DNA of 64,000 bases from Cunninghamella blakesleeana (lineage: Eukaryota; Mucoromycota; Mucoromycetes; Mucorales; Cunninghamellaceae). Location of the stretch: NCBI GenBank assembly GCA_017871115.1, contig JAFCIZ010000001.1, positions 4,631,501-4,695,500 on the forward strand, written 5' to 3'. Position 1 is the first letter of the stretch. Every line of letters starts with the position of its first letter. The notes beneath the pieces are model-generated. The model had not been told where the DNA came from. It ran no database searches and worked only from the letters and a program-made list of their open reading frames with translations. Made by a program: the position numbers and the translations under genes. This document shows, piece after piece, positions 12,165 to 23,802 of the stretch.

Positions 12165-12184
12165 GCCTATTTTGGAAAATAGGC
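12165..12184. promoter_or_regulatory. Perfect palindrome containing a CArG box
   Basis: GCCTATTTT-GG-AAAATAGGC is a 9-bp inverted repeat with a 2-bp centre. It includes CCTATTTTGG, which fits CC(A/T)6GG, the SRF/Mcm1-type MADS-box site. Confidence 0.45.
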
Positions 12185-12633
12185 TGCTTTAGCCAATGGG
12201 TTTAAGGTATTATTATTTTAAGTTGAAGGGTCAAAGTTTCTACATTGTTCAATTGTTTTTTATGATAGATTCAGTATTTATGAATATATAAACATTATTA
12301 TTATGGAGTTAATCTATATTATAATAGTACAAATTTGTCAATTAATATAAAAGCAGTAACAAGATTGATACATAAATACATATATATCAGTACACGAAGT
12401 GTTTTTAAAACAATTTCAAAATAAAAATACCAACTACAGATTTGATGTTTTCTTTTTTTTTTTTTAAAAAAAAAAACATCATGTGATCCCATTAATATAA
12501 AAAAAAGCTAATGTTAGTAATTGTAATATTTATTATTACTACGTATATATGTAGTATAGAATAGTAATCTTTTATGATTTCCTTTTTTGTCCATTTATGC
12601 TATATTTTTTATTCTGTACACCCAGAAAGGAGG

Positions 12634-12650
12634 AGTCCGGAGTTCGGACT
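12634..12650. promoter_or_regulatory. AGTCCG-N5-CGGACT palindrome upstream of carboxypeptidase
   Basis: The 6-bp inverted repeat includes CCG-N5-CGG, the layout bound by many Zn2Cys6 fungal factors. It is a GC-rich island in AT-rich DNA about 120 bp before the start codon and overlaps an ACTTGGTGA element (12648-12656). Confidence 0.4.
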
Positions 12651-12769
12651 TGGTGAAAATTTTTAACCTTTTTTTTTATTTTCTAGTATAATGTTTTCAA
12701 TTTTTCCCTTCCCTTCTTCTTTTTCTTTTTCTTCTTTTTCTTTTTCTTTAGTAAGAATAATAAAAAACA

Positions 12770-14967
12770 ATGCTTTTTTCTAAAATATTAGTTAGTGCAT
12801 TGGGCGTGTTTGCTACTGCTAATGCCATCGATAATTTTCAAAAAGTACTCGGTTCTGAAATAAAGAACCAACAAGCTTATAATGATATAGTCACTATTGA
12901 CGACTTTCGTATTTTAAGAGATGAAAAAGTGAAAGGTTATCAAGTACGCCTTAAACATCCTACCATTTGTAATGAAGGTCTTCAGGTAATAACAATGAAT
13001 ATATATATATATATGTATTTATTATAATATAATACGTGAAAGTAAAAGAGAAAGTATTTTTAAAACAGTTTATCTAAAATATGAAACATGTCAATTTTTT
13101 TTTTTTCACCACTTTCTTTTTTTAGTATTCTGGTTATATCGATAATTTAGAACATGATGATCACTTTTTCTTTTGGTTTTTCGAATCAAGATCTTCACCT
13201 AAAGATGACCCATTAGTTCTCTGGCTTAATGGAGGTAAAAAATAATGGATTCATACTTTTATTATTTTTGTTATATAATAGTGTATCATAATTATTCATA
13301 TGATACGTGTATCTTTATTTTAGGTCCTGGTTGCTCTTCTTTGATGGTAAATAACAATAATTTTAGAAAAAGGAAAAGAAAAAAAAAAAAAAAAAACATG
13401 CTTATTTATTAATATCATTATTATCATTGCTTAGGGTGAATTAATGGAATTAGGGTAATAATAATAATACTAATAAAAAGATATATACGTATTATAAGGA
13501 ATCGGAGCCACCAAAGATAATCAAATATTTATTTACTCGTGTATATATTTTTAATTTTTATTTCATTTCAAATAAATAGACCTTGTCGAGTCAATGAACA
13601 CGGTAATGATACTGTCTCTAACCCTTATAGTTGGAATGCTGCTGCTAATGTTATTTTCTTGGAACAAGTAAGTATATACATATACATATGATTGGCTGAT
13701 ATAAGATATAAAATAATTCAATAAGCCTATGTTAATCGTTTGCCATTTTATTTTGTTTTATTGTTGCTATTTTTATTTTTATTTTTATTTTAATAGCCTG
13801 TTAATGTTGGATATTCATACGGAAAAACAAAAGTAAAGAGTTCAACTGAATCAGCTAGAGATGTATACGCCTTTTTACAAATCTTTTTAAGTGAATTTAA
13901 GGAATATGCTAAGAGTCCCTTTCACATTTCGGGAGAGTCATATGGGTTCGTAACATCTTAAATATGCTATTCAGTACTTAATATTTGTGGTTTTAAATTC
14001 GCTAATATGGTTTTTTTTTACTGTATTATTATTTTTATTTGTTGATCAAATATTTTTGTAGTGGCCATTATGAACCTGCTTTAGCTGTTGAAATTATTAA
14101 AAATAACAAATTTGCTGAACAACATGATCGATTACGAATTAATTTGGAATCTGTTGCTATTGGTAATGGTTGGACAGATCCTTTAATTCAATTTAAATAC
14201 TATAAAGACTTTGGCTGTGCTGAAAATGATAGTCCTTGTAAGTCTCATATATGAATACATACATACATATATACATACGTATATATATTAGGGAATAATG
14301 CTTTTATATATAAATGCTAATTACTATATATTTTATACTAATAATAGACCAACCTTTCTTCGATAAAGAAACATGTGCTCAAATGGAAAAAACATATCCT
14401 CATTGTGAAACTTTAAGCAAAGCATGTTATAAATTCCCCAGCAGACTTACTTGTATTCCTAGTTCTCTTTATTGTGAAAAACATCAAGGTGGAGATGCTT
14501 TTGCCGCTACTGGATTAAATCCTTATGATATTCGAAGAAAATGTGAAGGAGATAACGGATTATGTTATAATATTATTGGAGCTGTCGAAAAATATGCTAA
14601 TCTTCCTCATGTCCGAGCTGCCCTTGGTGCTGATAGTCAAGCTGGTAATTATACTGGCTGTAGTGATAAGGTTGGAACCCGCTTTTCCCTTACAGGAGAT
14701 AATAGTAAGAACTTTGAACCCCATATTGTTAAAACTCTAAGTGAAGATGTTCGTGTTTTACTCTACGTTGGTGATAAAGATTATATCTGCAATTGGATGG
14801 GAAACAAAGCTTGGGCTTTATCTATGGACTGGGCTGGTCAAGAAGGTTTTAATAATGCTAAAGATGAACCTTGGCTTAATAGGGAAACAGGTGACAAGGC
14901 TGGTGAGCTTCGTAAATATAAGAATTTATCCTTCTTGAAAGTTTATGATGCTGTAAGTTAAATTCTT

Positions 14968-15006
<39 letters not shown>

Positions 15007-15151
15007 ATGTGTTGCATGATGTCAATAATTTATTTATATCTCTATTTTTTATTTTTTGATTAATTTAAACGCGTAGGGACATATGGTACCTTTTGATCAA
15101 CCTGCTAATGCTTTAGAATTCTTTAATCGTTGGTTAAAGAACGATCTCTGA
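12770..15151 (+). CDS. Serine carboxypeptidase (S10, carboxypeptidase Y-like)
   Basis: Nine exons, all consistent in phase: 12770-12985, 13126-13234, 13324-13346, 13435-13454, 13580-13667, 13797-13945, 14062-14237, 14348-14952 and 15077-15151, giving 486 aa. Exons 3 and 4 are only 23 and 20 nt. The signal peptide [19 protein letters not shown] is followed by the mature enzyme. S10 landmarks: [20 protein letters not shown] (oxyanion region), the nucleophile Ser in GESYGGHY (split by intron 6), the catalytic Asp in [10 protein letters not shown] and the catalytic His in GHMVPFDQP. Several cysteines fit conserved disulfides. It should remove C-terminal residues from peptides in the vacuole or outside the cell; there is no clear long CPY-type propeptide, so secretion is possible. 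Confidence 0.95.
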
Positions 15152-15787
15152 AAAAAGAAATCGAGTTTTATTTATTTAGTTATTTATTAATTTGCTCCAA
15201 GTAAAATCTATTTATAAATAGGAAAACATTTTCATGTAATTTCTTGCGATTTAATAAATAATAGTCTTTAAAAATATGCTTTAGTAAATAGTGTTAGTAT
15301 TAAAATAACAATAGTATTATTATTAAATATGTAATCATGACAAAAAGAGGCCTATAATGTATTGTCTCTAAATGACATCATGTACTTAAAAAAGAACTCT
15401 ATTTCTATACATAAACAGCCTAAAAATAGTCAATAAATTATACATTCATTTTTAAATATCGTGTCGCGTGAGAATATATATATATGCATATATATTAGTG
15501 AATTATAATGCTGGAATAAATGTTTGATTATATTTTAAAAAAAGTTGGCGTAAGATCTATTATGTTTTTAAAAGTTTCGAAAATTATGCATTAATAGATC
15601 AATAAATGAGATAAACTTGTATTTATATGCAAGATACATTCATAGATAATAATATTAACGGTTAAATCCACTTTATCACTTTTAATTTTTTAATCATGTA
15701 TATAATAATATATATAAACATAAAACTGGAAAACCAACTTTAACCCAAACCAATATTTTTTTTTATTATATTGATTAATATATTTAT
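15152..15787. other. Convergent 3' intergenic region
   Basis: Between the 3' ends of the carboxypeptidase and NPR3. It is A/T-rich with short TATA runs near 15475-15490. Nothing recognisable. Confidence 0.5.
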
Positions 15788-18716
15788 CTATGAATGATAC
15801 ATTGTCACAATATATTGTCTATAATATTTTAAAACTAAACCCAACTGTTTTCTAGAAACAGCTTCACGATACATGATTTCTTCAATATGGTGTTTTCCAT
15901 CCATATATGGAACAAGTCGAGCAAATAAATCGACGACTTCTTTTGGTGCCTTTTCTTGTAAATACTTATTTCCTCCTTCTTCTTCATTTGGTGGCCATGG
16001 TACCATTAAAACTAAATACATGTGTAATTGTATCACCCAATCTTTCCTTACTAAATATGTGATGGCTTCTAAATATTGATTTCTATATTCTTTGGAGGGT
16101 GTGATGCGATAAAGTGGTTTCCCATAGGATAATTGTGATAAAAATTCAGGTAAATTTAAATTTGGTATATGAACTTTAAAATCTTGATCAATGCTTGATA
16201 AACTAGTAATAAAGAACAAATATAAAAAGAGAAAAATGAGAAAAAAAAAAGAGTTTCATTTATATATATACTATTTAATGTTTAAAACTTACTCTTTAAA
16301 TTTTGCGTTAGGTGATAATATATAAGCATTTCTTGCATGAATAGGATGTATTAATTTTGCCTTTTGCCAATAAATTAAATGAGCAGCTAATCTATATATT
16401 TGTGCTAAAGAGCAATCCAATATTAAATGTAATTCTTGTAGTCTATATAACAATAGTAATAATAATATATTGCCATTAATTTTTTTGTTTTAATTTATAT
16501 ATATATATATGTGTGTGTGTGTATTTTTTATTTTTGTTAACATGCGCGTGCTTATTTTTTCAATTATTATATTATTACGTTTGAGTTGGTGTTAATATTT
16601 GAATAAGTTGTACCAAAGTAGGACTTGCATCTAAGGGCATATTTTTTAATATTTCTTCTGGATCTTCTAATAATAAAAGTGTATGATACGGACATAATAC
16701 TGGGTAATGATCATATTCATAGCTTGACATTCCATATATATCTAATAATGAAGCAGACTGGGAATCATAATTAGGTAAAAGACTATTATCATTATGGATA
16801 ATGGTATTGCTGATATTTTTATTGCTGTTGCTGTCGTTATTGTTACCGTTGTTGTTATGATCATCGTCATCATTGCCATCTCCATTATTATTTAAGGAAT
16901 GAGTAATAAATCTATTTAAATTATTATTATTATTTTTATTTTTATTTTCATGCTCAAGCTGCTGTTTTTGTTGCTGTTGTTTTAACTGAGAAGTGCCTAA
17001 TTGTGTCATAGTAGCACCAAATGTCGACCGTTGTGATTGCTGTAAAAAGACAGGCATTTGTAATGACACATCAATAAAATCATTAATGATCACATGCGCA
17101 GTTTTTTTTGTTGATAATGCTGTGTAAATATGCTTTATATCTTGAGCTAAGCTAGATTGTTGTAAAATCAATTGCATGACATGGCCATAGTCTTTGGTTG
17201 TATTTTGTTCATCATCTTTAATAGCTAATATCCGTTCAACCTCATCTTGAACATACCCACATCGTAGTTGCTCATACCTTAAGGCAGCCGTATACCTCAT
17301 GATTACGTGTTTATAGAGTGCATTGACTTGTGTATTTAATTCTAAATCAGGTGGGCTTAAGATAAATACTACATGAAATTGTGTCATGGATGTTGATCGA
17401 TCAAATTTAGTTCCATCCCCTCCTCTACTTGATTTTTTTCTACTATGTCTTGATTTGGATTTGATATTTTTTTCTGCATTATTATTGTTATTATTATTAT
17501 TATTATTATCATGACCATTTTCATTAATATTGGTATTGATGTCATGGTTGTTACTGTTGTTATTATTATTATTATTGTTATTATTACTATTATTTTCTTT
17601 TATAGTTGAGCAGTTATTATCGTTATTATTATTAATATTTATTTCATTGTTTTCATGTTGATCCATTGAAAAAATATCTTTACTAGAATGACTTTCACAT
17701 TCATCCAAATCATCCTGTTGACTATTGTTATGATCGTCATCGCTACTACTTTCACATTGGCTTGTACTTTGATTATCACTACTATGGTCACTATTATTAT
17801 CTTCATGATTATCTAGATTATTTTGTTGCTGTTGGTGATATTCGTTTTCATTATCTACACCTTCATTATTGTTATGATTATTAGATGGCAACATAAAGGG
17901 TGATATTTTATTATTATGAATATTATTATTTGAATATTTGTATTGCAATAAAGGAGAAGAGATAGGCGTTGACGCGGTTGTTGGTGAAGCATTTAAAGAT
18001 TTTGATCCAAGAGGGGATAATAATCCATTTGATGTATGTAAACTTTTGTTTATTTCATTATTATCATCTAAGCAGTTTAATTCAGTACATGACCCAGGTG
18101 TACTTGATATTGAATATTCTTGCAAGTGGTTGGTATTATTATTGTTATTATGATGACTACTATGATGATCTCGATAGTGATGGTGGTGGTGGTGAAGGTG
18201 AAGGCTGTGGTGATTAGAATAACTATGTTGATAAAATTGTTTATGGGTAGGTGCAGTAAGACTAACAGGGTGTCCAATGAAAGTCAAGTCATCTAAACCT
18301 AGTTGGAACTTTCTATCACATAATGAAGGCCGTGGTGATAAAGTATCTGCTAATAGTGAGACGTCTATACCAAAAATAGAATCTCTTCCACCGTTATTAT
18401 TTTGTTGAATATCTAAATCAATTTTTTCATGTTCATAATCGTCATCTTTTATAACTACTGTATTATTATTATTATTATTATTATTGGCAGTGTTGATATT
18501 ATCGATCGTATTACTGTTGTTGTTATTTTTAGTAGTAGCGTTTGGAGGTAATCTTTCTCTATTATTCGTATATGCTTTGCTTGAAGAGTTGGCTACATTA
18601 TATTTTTCCTTAGGTTTTGATTTATTTGGTCTTTGTGGATCTGCTGGATAACTAAATACATAATGGTGCCCTCTTGTTGAATTAACAACTAACAATATAC
18701 CTAATAAAGAATCCAT
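15788..18716 (-). CDS. NPR3: Npr3 (GATOR1 / SEACIT subunit, NPRL3 homologue)
   Basis: The start at MDSLLGILLVVNSTRGHHYVF (18716) is chosen because the frame upstream is only a poly-Phe run from an A tract. Three exons (16579-18716, 16293-16442, 15788-16202) give 900 aa. Conserved blocks are the N-terminal longin-like start with FSYPADPQ, the central FHVVFILSPPDLELNTQV region, HVIINDFIDVSLQMP, and the C-terminal LPEFLSQLSYGKPLYRI and YMDGKHHIEEIMYREAV. Long Asn/His/Asp runs are inserted between blocks, making it larger than human NPRL3. GATOR1 is the GTPase-activating complex that turns TORC1 down on amino-acid or nitrogen starvation. Confidence 0.92.
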
Positions 18717-19795
18717 TAGAGCTGAAAAAAAAAAAAAAAAAAAAAAAGATAGAGAAAAAATATACGGAAGTTTAAAAATTTTGTGCTTTTTTATTATTTC
18801 AAACTTTAAATTTTTTAAAATCAAATATTTATAAAAAAGAGAACAAAGTTGGAAATATAAAAGTCTATACTTTTTTATTCTTTTTCTTTCTATATTCTTT
18901 TTTTTTTTTTAATTTTTTTTTTTAAAAATGCTTGAATGCCCTACTTTTATGATGTATATGTTTATTTGATTTAATATTATGTTTCCCATGTATATATTTT
19001 TCTAATTAGCTACCAAATTTTTTTTTCTTGCTTCTCTTGATTTAATATTACCATGCTCCATCAATTATATATATAAAATAAATAATAATAATTTATATAG
19101 GATGATTTATTTATATTAAAATACTTACAATACGTTTGTTTTTTTTTTTTTCTCCAAGGGTACATATCTGATATATGATAATATATGTTGTATACGTTTA
19201 CGACTATGGTTTTTCAATTTAATTCAGTTCCAACAATTTTATTAGATTTGATATCGGTAATATATTAATGGGATATCTTACCATATAGTAATGCCTACAT
19301 GTTTATCATATCGTTTAAACATTTCCTGATATATAACATCAGTGGATATTATAATATAGATTGGGCATACATTTTATAAATATATACAATATTTTATTTA
19401 AACTTGTGCCAATTTATCTTTTTTTGTCTTTTTTTTTTTTCCTTATCTCTTTCTATTCATAATTATACTTTCAACATCCTTGTAGTATTTATTAATTTCT
19501 TAACAATTATCTCCAATATTCGTAAATTCATAATATATCTTACTATATAGCATTTTGGTTTGTGTTACGAGCCATCATGTCCTTTAGCAATAAATAAAAA
19601 ATAATGATTAAAAGCGGAAATTATTTTGAATTCAGCTTTTTTTTGAAAAAAAGATTTTTTTTTTTTTCCTTTTTTCCTCTCGAAATTTTCTCTTTTTTTT
19701 ATAATATTTAATAAATGTTCAACTAATATAATTAATATAATAGAATATAATATAGTATAATATAATATAATATAACAACAACAACAACAACAACA
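18717..19795. other. Divergent promoter region, NPR3 / Sur7-like gene
   Basis: About 1.1 kb, A/T-rich. A CTTGGAGAAAA element is on the minus strand at about 19147-19158. A run of CAA triplets (about 19774-19795) sits directly before the next ATG and is an unstructured 5' leader. No gene is seen; a minus frame over 19565-19861 is an artefact of homopolymers. Confidence 0.5.
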
Positions 19796-20618
19796 ATGGA
19801 CCCACCAGTAGAAAAGGGACATAAGTTTAGAATTCGAGTACGACCAACAAGATGGAACCACCTTGGTGTATTCTTTGCTATAGTAGGCTTTATATTGATC
19901 ATGTTATCAACAGTAGGAGGGTATAGTAAAGCAGGTCAAGATCTTTATTTTACAAAAATTGATGGTAATAATATTACTATTACTTTTGGAATGTTGGGTT
20001 ATTGTATACAAGAAAAAGATGCTCTTCATTGTATTAAAGATGATACCGTAAAAATGAATCCAAATAGTAAGTTCACATAATAATAAAAATAATTTAGAGC
20101 TGTTTATTTATTCTTGTCACAATATATTCTTGTTATTATTATTACTGTTATTCTTAGTTGATACCATACCCAGACTATTGAATGATACATATCCTTATTT
20201 ATTTACAGACGCAGTAACTCTAGATGCTGATGCTTATCCAAGTTCCGTCAGCCAACCACGACATGATCCAAAAATATTTCCAGCAGCCATCTTGACTATT
20301 ATATGTGGAGGATGCTCTATTATTATAGGATTATTGAAAGTTTTATTTTATCACAGAGTACAAGATGAACATTTATCAAGAAGCTTTTTTGCATGGGGAG
20401 CCGCAGTGTTAAGTTTATTATTGATTGCCCTAACTAGTGTCAAATATGATGAAGGCAATGAGCTTTTAAATTTAGTATACCCACATTTAAATGCCACCCT
20501 TGGTCCATGTACTTTTATGGTAGGCGTTTCTTTTGCTGCCTTTTTTTTATCTGGCCTTAGTTATATGGAAGGTTGTTATTCTTCTGATCCTACTGATGAA
20601 GGTTATGAAATTGTTTGA
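19796..20618 (+). CDS. Four-pass membrane protein, Sur7/PalI-like
   Basis: Two exons (19796-20066, 20158-20618) give 243 aa. Transmembrane segments are GVFFAIVGFILIMLSTVGG, then after a cysteine-containing extracellular loop PAAILTIICGGCSIIIGLL, FFAWGAAVLSLLLIALTS and CTFMVGVSFAAFFLSGLSY. The loop has FGMLGYCIQ, resembling the G-x-(W/L)-G-Y-C motif of fungal Sur7/PalI claudin-like proteins, plus N-linked sites (NIT, NDT). The family marks plasma-membrane domains or pH sensing. The family link rests on topology and this motif only. Confidence 0.68.
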
Positions 20619-21710
20619 ATAAAATAGATTCTTTTTATTATTATTATTATTATTACTATTGTTGTCCCTATTTTTTCTTATTATTATGATTAAAATGACT
20701 AAGGATGATATAATATATTTTGAATAATAATAGTGCACGTGACATGATCTTTTTTTCATCGCTATAAAGTAATGGATTCCGTAGCTTCCGTCTTCCGAAA
20801 CAAGAAAAAAGTTTAATAAAAATTACAATTATCCATTATTCTATTTTATTTATATAATATTTATATCTATTGTTTTTTTTTTTTTTTTTTGTTTATACTA
20901 AAAAAAAGAGGTGAAAAAAAAAAAAGTAATGGTGTAACCAGTTGACAAATCAAAGAGTTCTAAATGGAGAACTTCCTATTTTAATCAACTACGAATGTAG
21001 TTTTTTTATAATAGATTAGTAAAATGAAAATGAAAAAAAAATTTTTTTGTAACACTTTTTTTTTATGTTTAGAAATAATACCAAATGGATAGTGAAGGAG
21101 CCGATACCTCTAAAATCAAACAATAACCCGAATCGCCGTTTCCTTTTTCCTTTTTCTTTTTTTTGAAAAAAAAAAAGGTCAATGATTACGTTATAATATT
21201 CCTTAAAAATTAAAAAAAATCATAGTTGTTATCAGTGCGTAAATAAATGTATAATAATAAAAAAGATCATTCTAGAATTTTTTTAGTAGTAATTAAAAAA
21301 AATTAATGAGTAAATAAATAGGTATACTCTTATAATAATAGTAATAATAATAAAAAAAGAAATTAAATAAAATATATATAGTTCATCGCTCATCATTAAA
21401 TAGTACTACGTAATGTTATGATGATAATGATGATGGTTTATTTTTTTTTTACAAAAAAAAAAAAGATGATTGGTACATATTATTTTTTAATACTTTTTGG
21501 TACTTTTTGGTACTTTTTGGTGCTTTTTGGTGCTTTTTGGTACATAAGATTCCTTTTTTTTTTTTTTTTTGGCTTGACCAATTTTGGAATTGATATTCCG
21601 ACACAAAAGGCATAGTAGCTTAAAAATATATATAGGGTGTCAGTTTTTTTTTCAAATTTTTCTTTTCTTCTTCTTTTTCTCTTCTTTTTCTTTTTAAATA
21701 AAATAAAAAG
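20619..21710. other. Intergenic region with short tandem repeat
   Basis: A/T-rich. It holds an inverted repeat AGTTCT-N6-AGAACT at 20956-20973, an A9T7 block at 21033-21048 and a 10-bp tandem repeat (21491-21540). No gene is seen. Confidence 0.5.
21491..21540 (+). repeat. 10-bp tandem repeat, five copies
   Basis: The unit TACTTTTTGG is repeated three times, then the variant TGCTTTTTGG twice, without interruption. Confidence 0.9.
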
Positions 21711-22346
21711 ATGTCCACTTTATTACTTTTTTCTGACAAAACTCAATACGAAACAACAGTTAATAAAAAAGATAGCAAAGATAATTTATTATTACCAAAA
21801 AGAAATAAAACAAACCACAATACCAATAAAAAAGCGCCATCTCCTCCACCACATCATTCACTACCATCACCTCAATTTTATTACTATAACCATTCTGATT
21901 CAACCTGTTTACCTATGTCTCCACCTCCTTCCGCTACTTTTCAACAACCAATCAAGACAACAGCATATAAACGAAAACGCTCATATCATAAACAGGAGCG
22001 TCGCTATTCATGCCCATCCTTTGACAATTTAGCGAAAAAAAAAGGCTTAAATGGGTTAGAAGATGAATTTGCTTATACACAAGAAAATTTAGCTACCGTC
22101 AATATTATGTTTGATAGTTTAAAACAAGCTTTTATTGACTGTGAACCTCAATTAAAACCCAATATAACGAGATTAGATGATATGGAAAAAGAATTACTAT
22201 CAGCCTACGATGACTTAGAGTTACAAGTGATTCATTTAGAACGTCATATTAATAAATTAGAATCTTCATGGCAACAATGGAAATCCTCTCAAAACCTTGA
22301 ACAACAATTTCCTTCCCCATCTACTTCCACCTCTTCTCTTTCTTAA
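21711..22346 (+). CDS. Hypothetical coiled-coil protein
   Basis: Intronless, 211 aa, not recognised. The first 90 residues are disordered (K/N/P/S-rich, including PSPPPHHSLPSP). A basic stretch KRKRSYHKQERRYSCPS at about residues 87-103 could be a nuclear localisation signal and kinase site. Residues about 150-190 (DDMEKELLSAYDDLELQVI onwards) have heptad-like spacing and form a likely coiled coil. The coding sequence looks real because it contains long non-repetitive stretches, but function is unknown. Confidence 0.6.
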   Translation: MSTLLLFSDKTQYETTVNKKDSKDNLLLPKRNKTNHNTNKKAPSPPPHHSLPSPQFYYYNHSDSTCLPMSPPPSATFQQPIKTTAYKRKRSYHKQERRYSCPSFDNLAKKKGLNGLEDEFAYTQENLATVNIMFDSLKQAFIDCEPQLKPNITRLDDMEKELLSAYDDLELQVIHLERHINKLESSWQQWKSSQNLEQQFPSPSTSTSSLS

Positions 22347-22571
22347 TTAATTAATTACATATGATCATCCCACTTTATATTATTATTTTTTTTAATATAC
22401 TTTTTAAATGATTCCCATTTATTCCCCCCCCCATTTCTTTTTTTTTTTTTTTATTTATATCATTATTATTCTTATTCTTATTAAAAAAGTTTATATTCAT
22501 ACATATATCTCTTTTTCATAAATGATACACCATATAAAAATATTTATCTATAATATATATTAATATTATAA

Positions 22572-22608
<37 letters not shown>

Positions 22609-23802
22609 CAATGTACTACTATTTTTTTTTCCAAGTTATACCTAATAAATAAACGGAGGTTATCTCCGCTACATTTTATATGAATAAATTATATTATTTT
22701 TCTTTAAAGAAAATCAATTTTAATTAACTTTTGATTATCTGAAAAAGTTTTAAAACAAAGGTGAACGGAACTGGAAGACTGACTTAAAATGGCAAAAGCA
22801 TCGGAGGTCATAAAAGAAAATTTTTCGAACCTTAATTGTGTAACCATTTCTCTTGACAGATTATCAATTTATTATTATTATTACTTTTTTTTGGTGTAGT
22901 CAATATAGATAAAAAAAAAAAATTCATTGATCTGCAAATTAATTTGATACATTGTCTGAACAAAACATAAAATAAAATAAAAATATATACATAAAACTAA
23001 AAAGTTACCAGTCTTTTTGGTTTTTTAATGAGGATACAATAATAAATATTATGAATTTAATGTATTAATTATTTTTTTCAGCTGTAATATTCTTTTTCTT
23101 GATTCTCTTGCTTAATTTGGTAAATCATTAGTTGATGATGGTGATTTAGGCGTTTTAGATAGTTTAAGTATTTTTATTTCTACTACTAAAAAAGTGTATC
23201 TATACTCATATAAAGGTTCGAAAAGAATGAGATATGACTGGAACTGATTTATTTTATATCTCTTTAATGATGCGTTGAAAAAAAATGTAAATTGTTTAGG
23301 AAAGGGTGTTGTTATTGTATGAGCACTGTTTGCCCTAGAAGTAATAAAATGTAATATTCTAAGGATGTATATATATATATTCTCTATCCAATCACTTTCA
23401 TAAAAGGTATCATTTAAACATGCATGTTATTATATATATTGCCTTTACCAATAATATCTCAAATTTTTCCTCGTCAAAAAAGTTTCCCCAGGAGAGGAAC
23501 TACACATCTGTTAATAAAATTATCTATAAAAACTTTTTGATGCTGTCCAATATTAGCTCTCCTTGTTTAGTGATAATATGTTTTAGATATATTAAAATTA
23601 TATATATATATATCTGTCAAATTTATTTTAATAATATATCATTTTGTATTCAAAATTTAAGCATTCAGTTTTATTAGAAGCTTCTATTTTTTTAAAAAAA
23701 ATTGTTTACCATATATTTTATTATGCCAATTCTTTTTTTTATACCATTTCAAAATTTGTATACATATTTTTATTTATTTAATTATAAAATAAATATCTAT
23801 TT
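22347..23802. other. Convergent intergenic region with a possible gene relic
   Basis: Contains a C-run (22426-22433), a (TA)n run (22570-22602), a small inverted repeat CGGAG-N5-CTCCG (22654-22668) and a minus-strand region of broken frames described separately. Confidence 0.5.
23080..23620 (-). pseudogene. Possible decayed ORF, unknown family
   Basis: Minus-strand fragments in changing frames: KQGELILDSIKKF, then NRCVVPLLGKLF, then FDEEKFEILLVKAIYI, then further downstream QSYLILFEPLYEYRYTFLVV ending near a stop at about 23115. Adjacent fragments read as one protein only if frameshifts are allowed. The family is not recognised; it could also be chance in AT-rich DNA. Confidence 0.22.

Larger units (their letters stand above)
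11642..12769. promoter_or_regulatory. Divergent promoter of GATA factor and carboxypeptidase
   Basis: 1.1 kb separating two divergent start codons. It contains a GATAA cluster (11738-12154), a 20-bp palindrome with a CArG core (12165-12184), a CCAAT at about 12195, a T13A11 block (12453-12476), a CCG-N5-CGG palindrome (12634-12650) and a long CT-rich tract (about 12700-12750) before the carboxypeptidase ATG. This is the region of the window with the densest recognisable regulatory sequence. Function is inferred only from motifs. Confidence 0.6.

Noticed and set aside
12770..13027. Short 85-aa ORF ending [10 protein letters not shown] as a separate gene
   Set aside because: It is exon 1 of the carboxypeptidase read into its first intron.
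17461..17650. Asn/His/Asp runs suggesting Dictyostelium as source
   Set aside because: Fungal-specific proteins (Num1, Npr3 layout, fungal GATA, Alr/Mnr2 channel, Pex28-32-like peroxin) fit an AT-rich fungus better.
17938..18277. Three frames on both strands within NPR3
   Set aside because: Shadows in the His/Asn-rich insertion of NPR3; no independent coding signal.
18717..18824. Upstream extension of NPR3 with a poly-Phe stretch
   Set aside because: It comes from a long A tract; the conserved family start is MDSLLGILLVVN at 18716.
23213..23235. GGTTCGA-like string suggesting a tRNA T-loop
   Set aside because: No matching acceptor, D-arm or anticodon stem could be placed around it; no tRNA is supported in the window.
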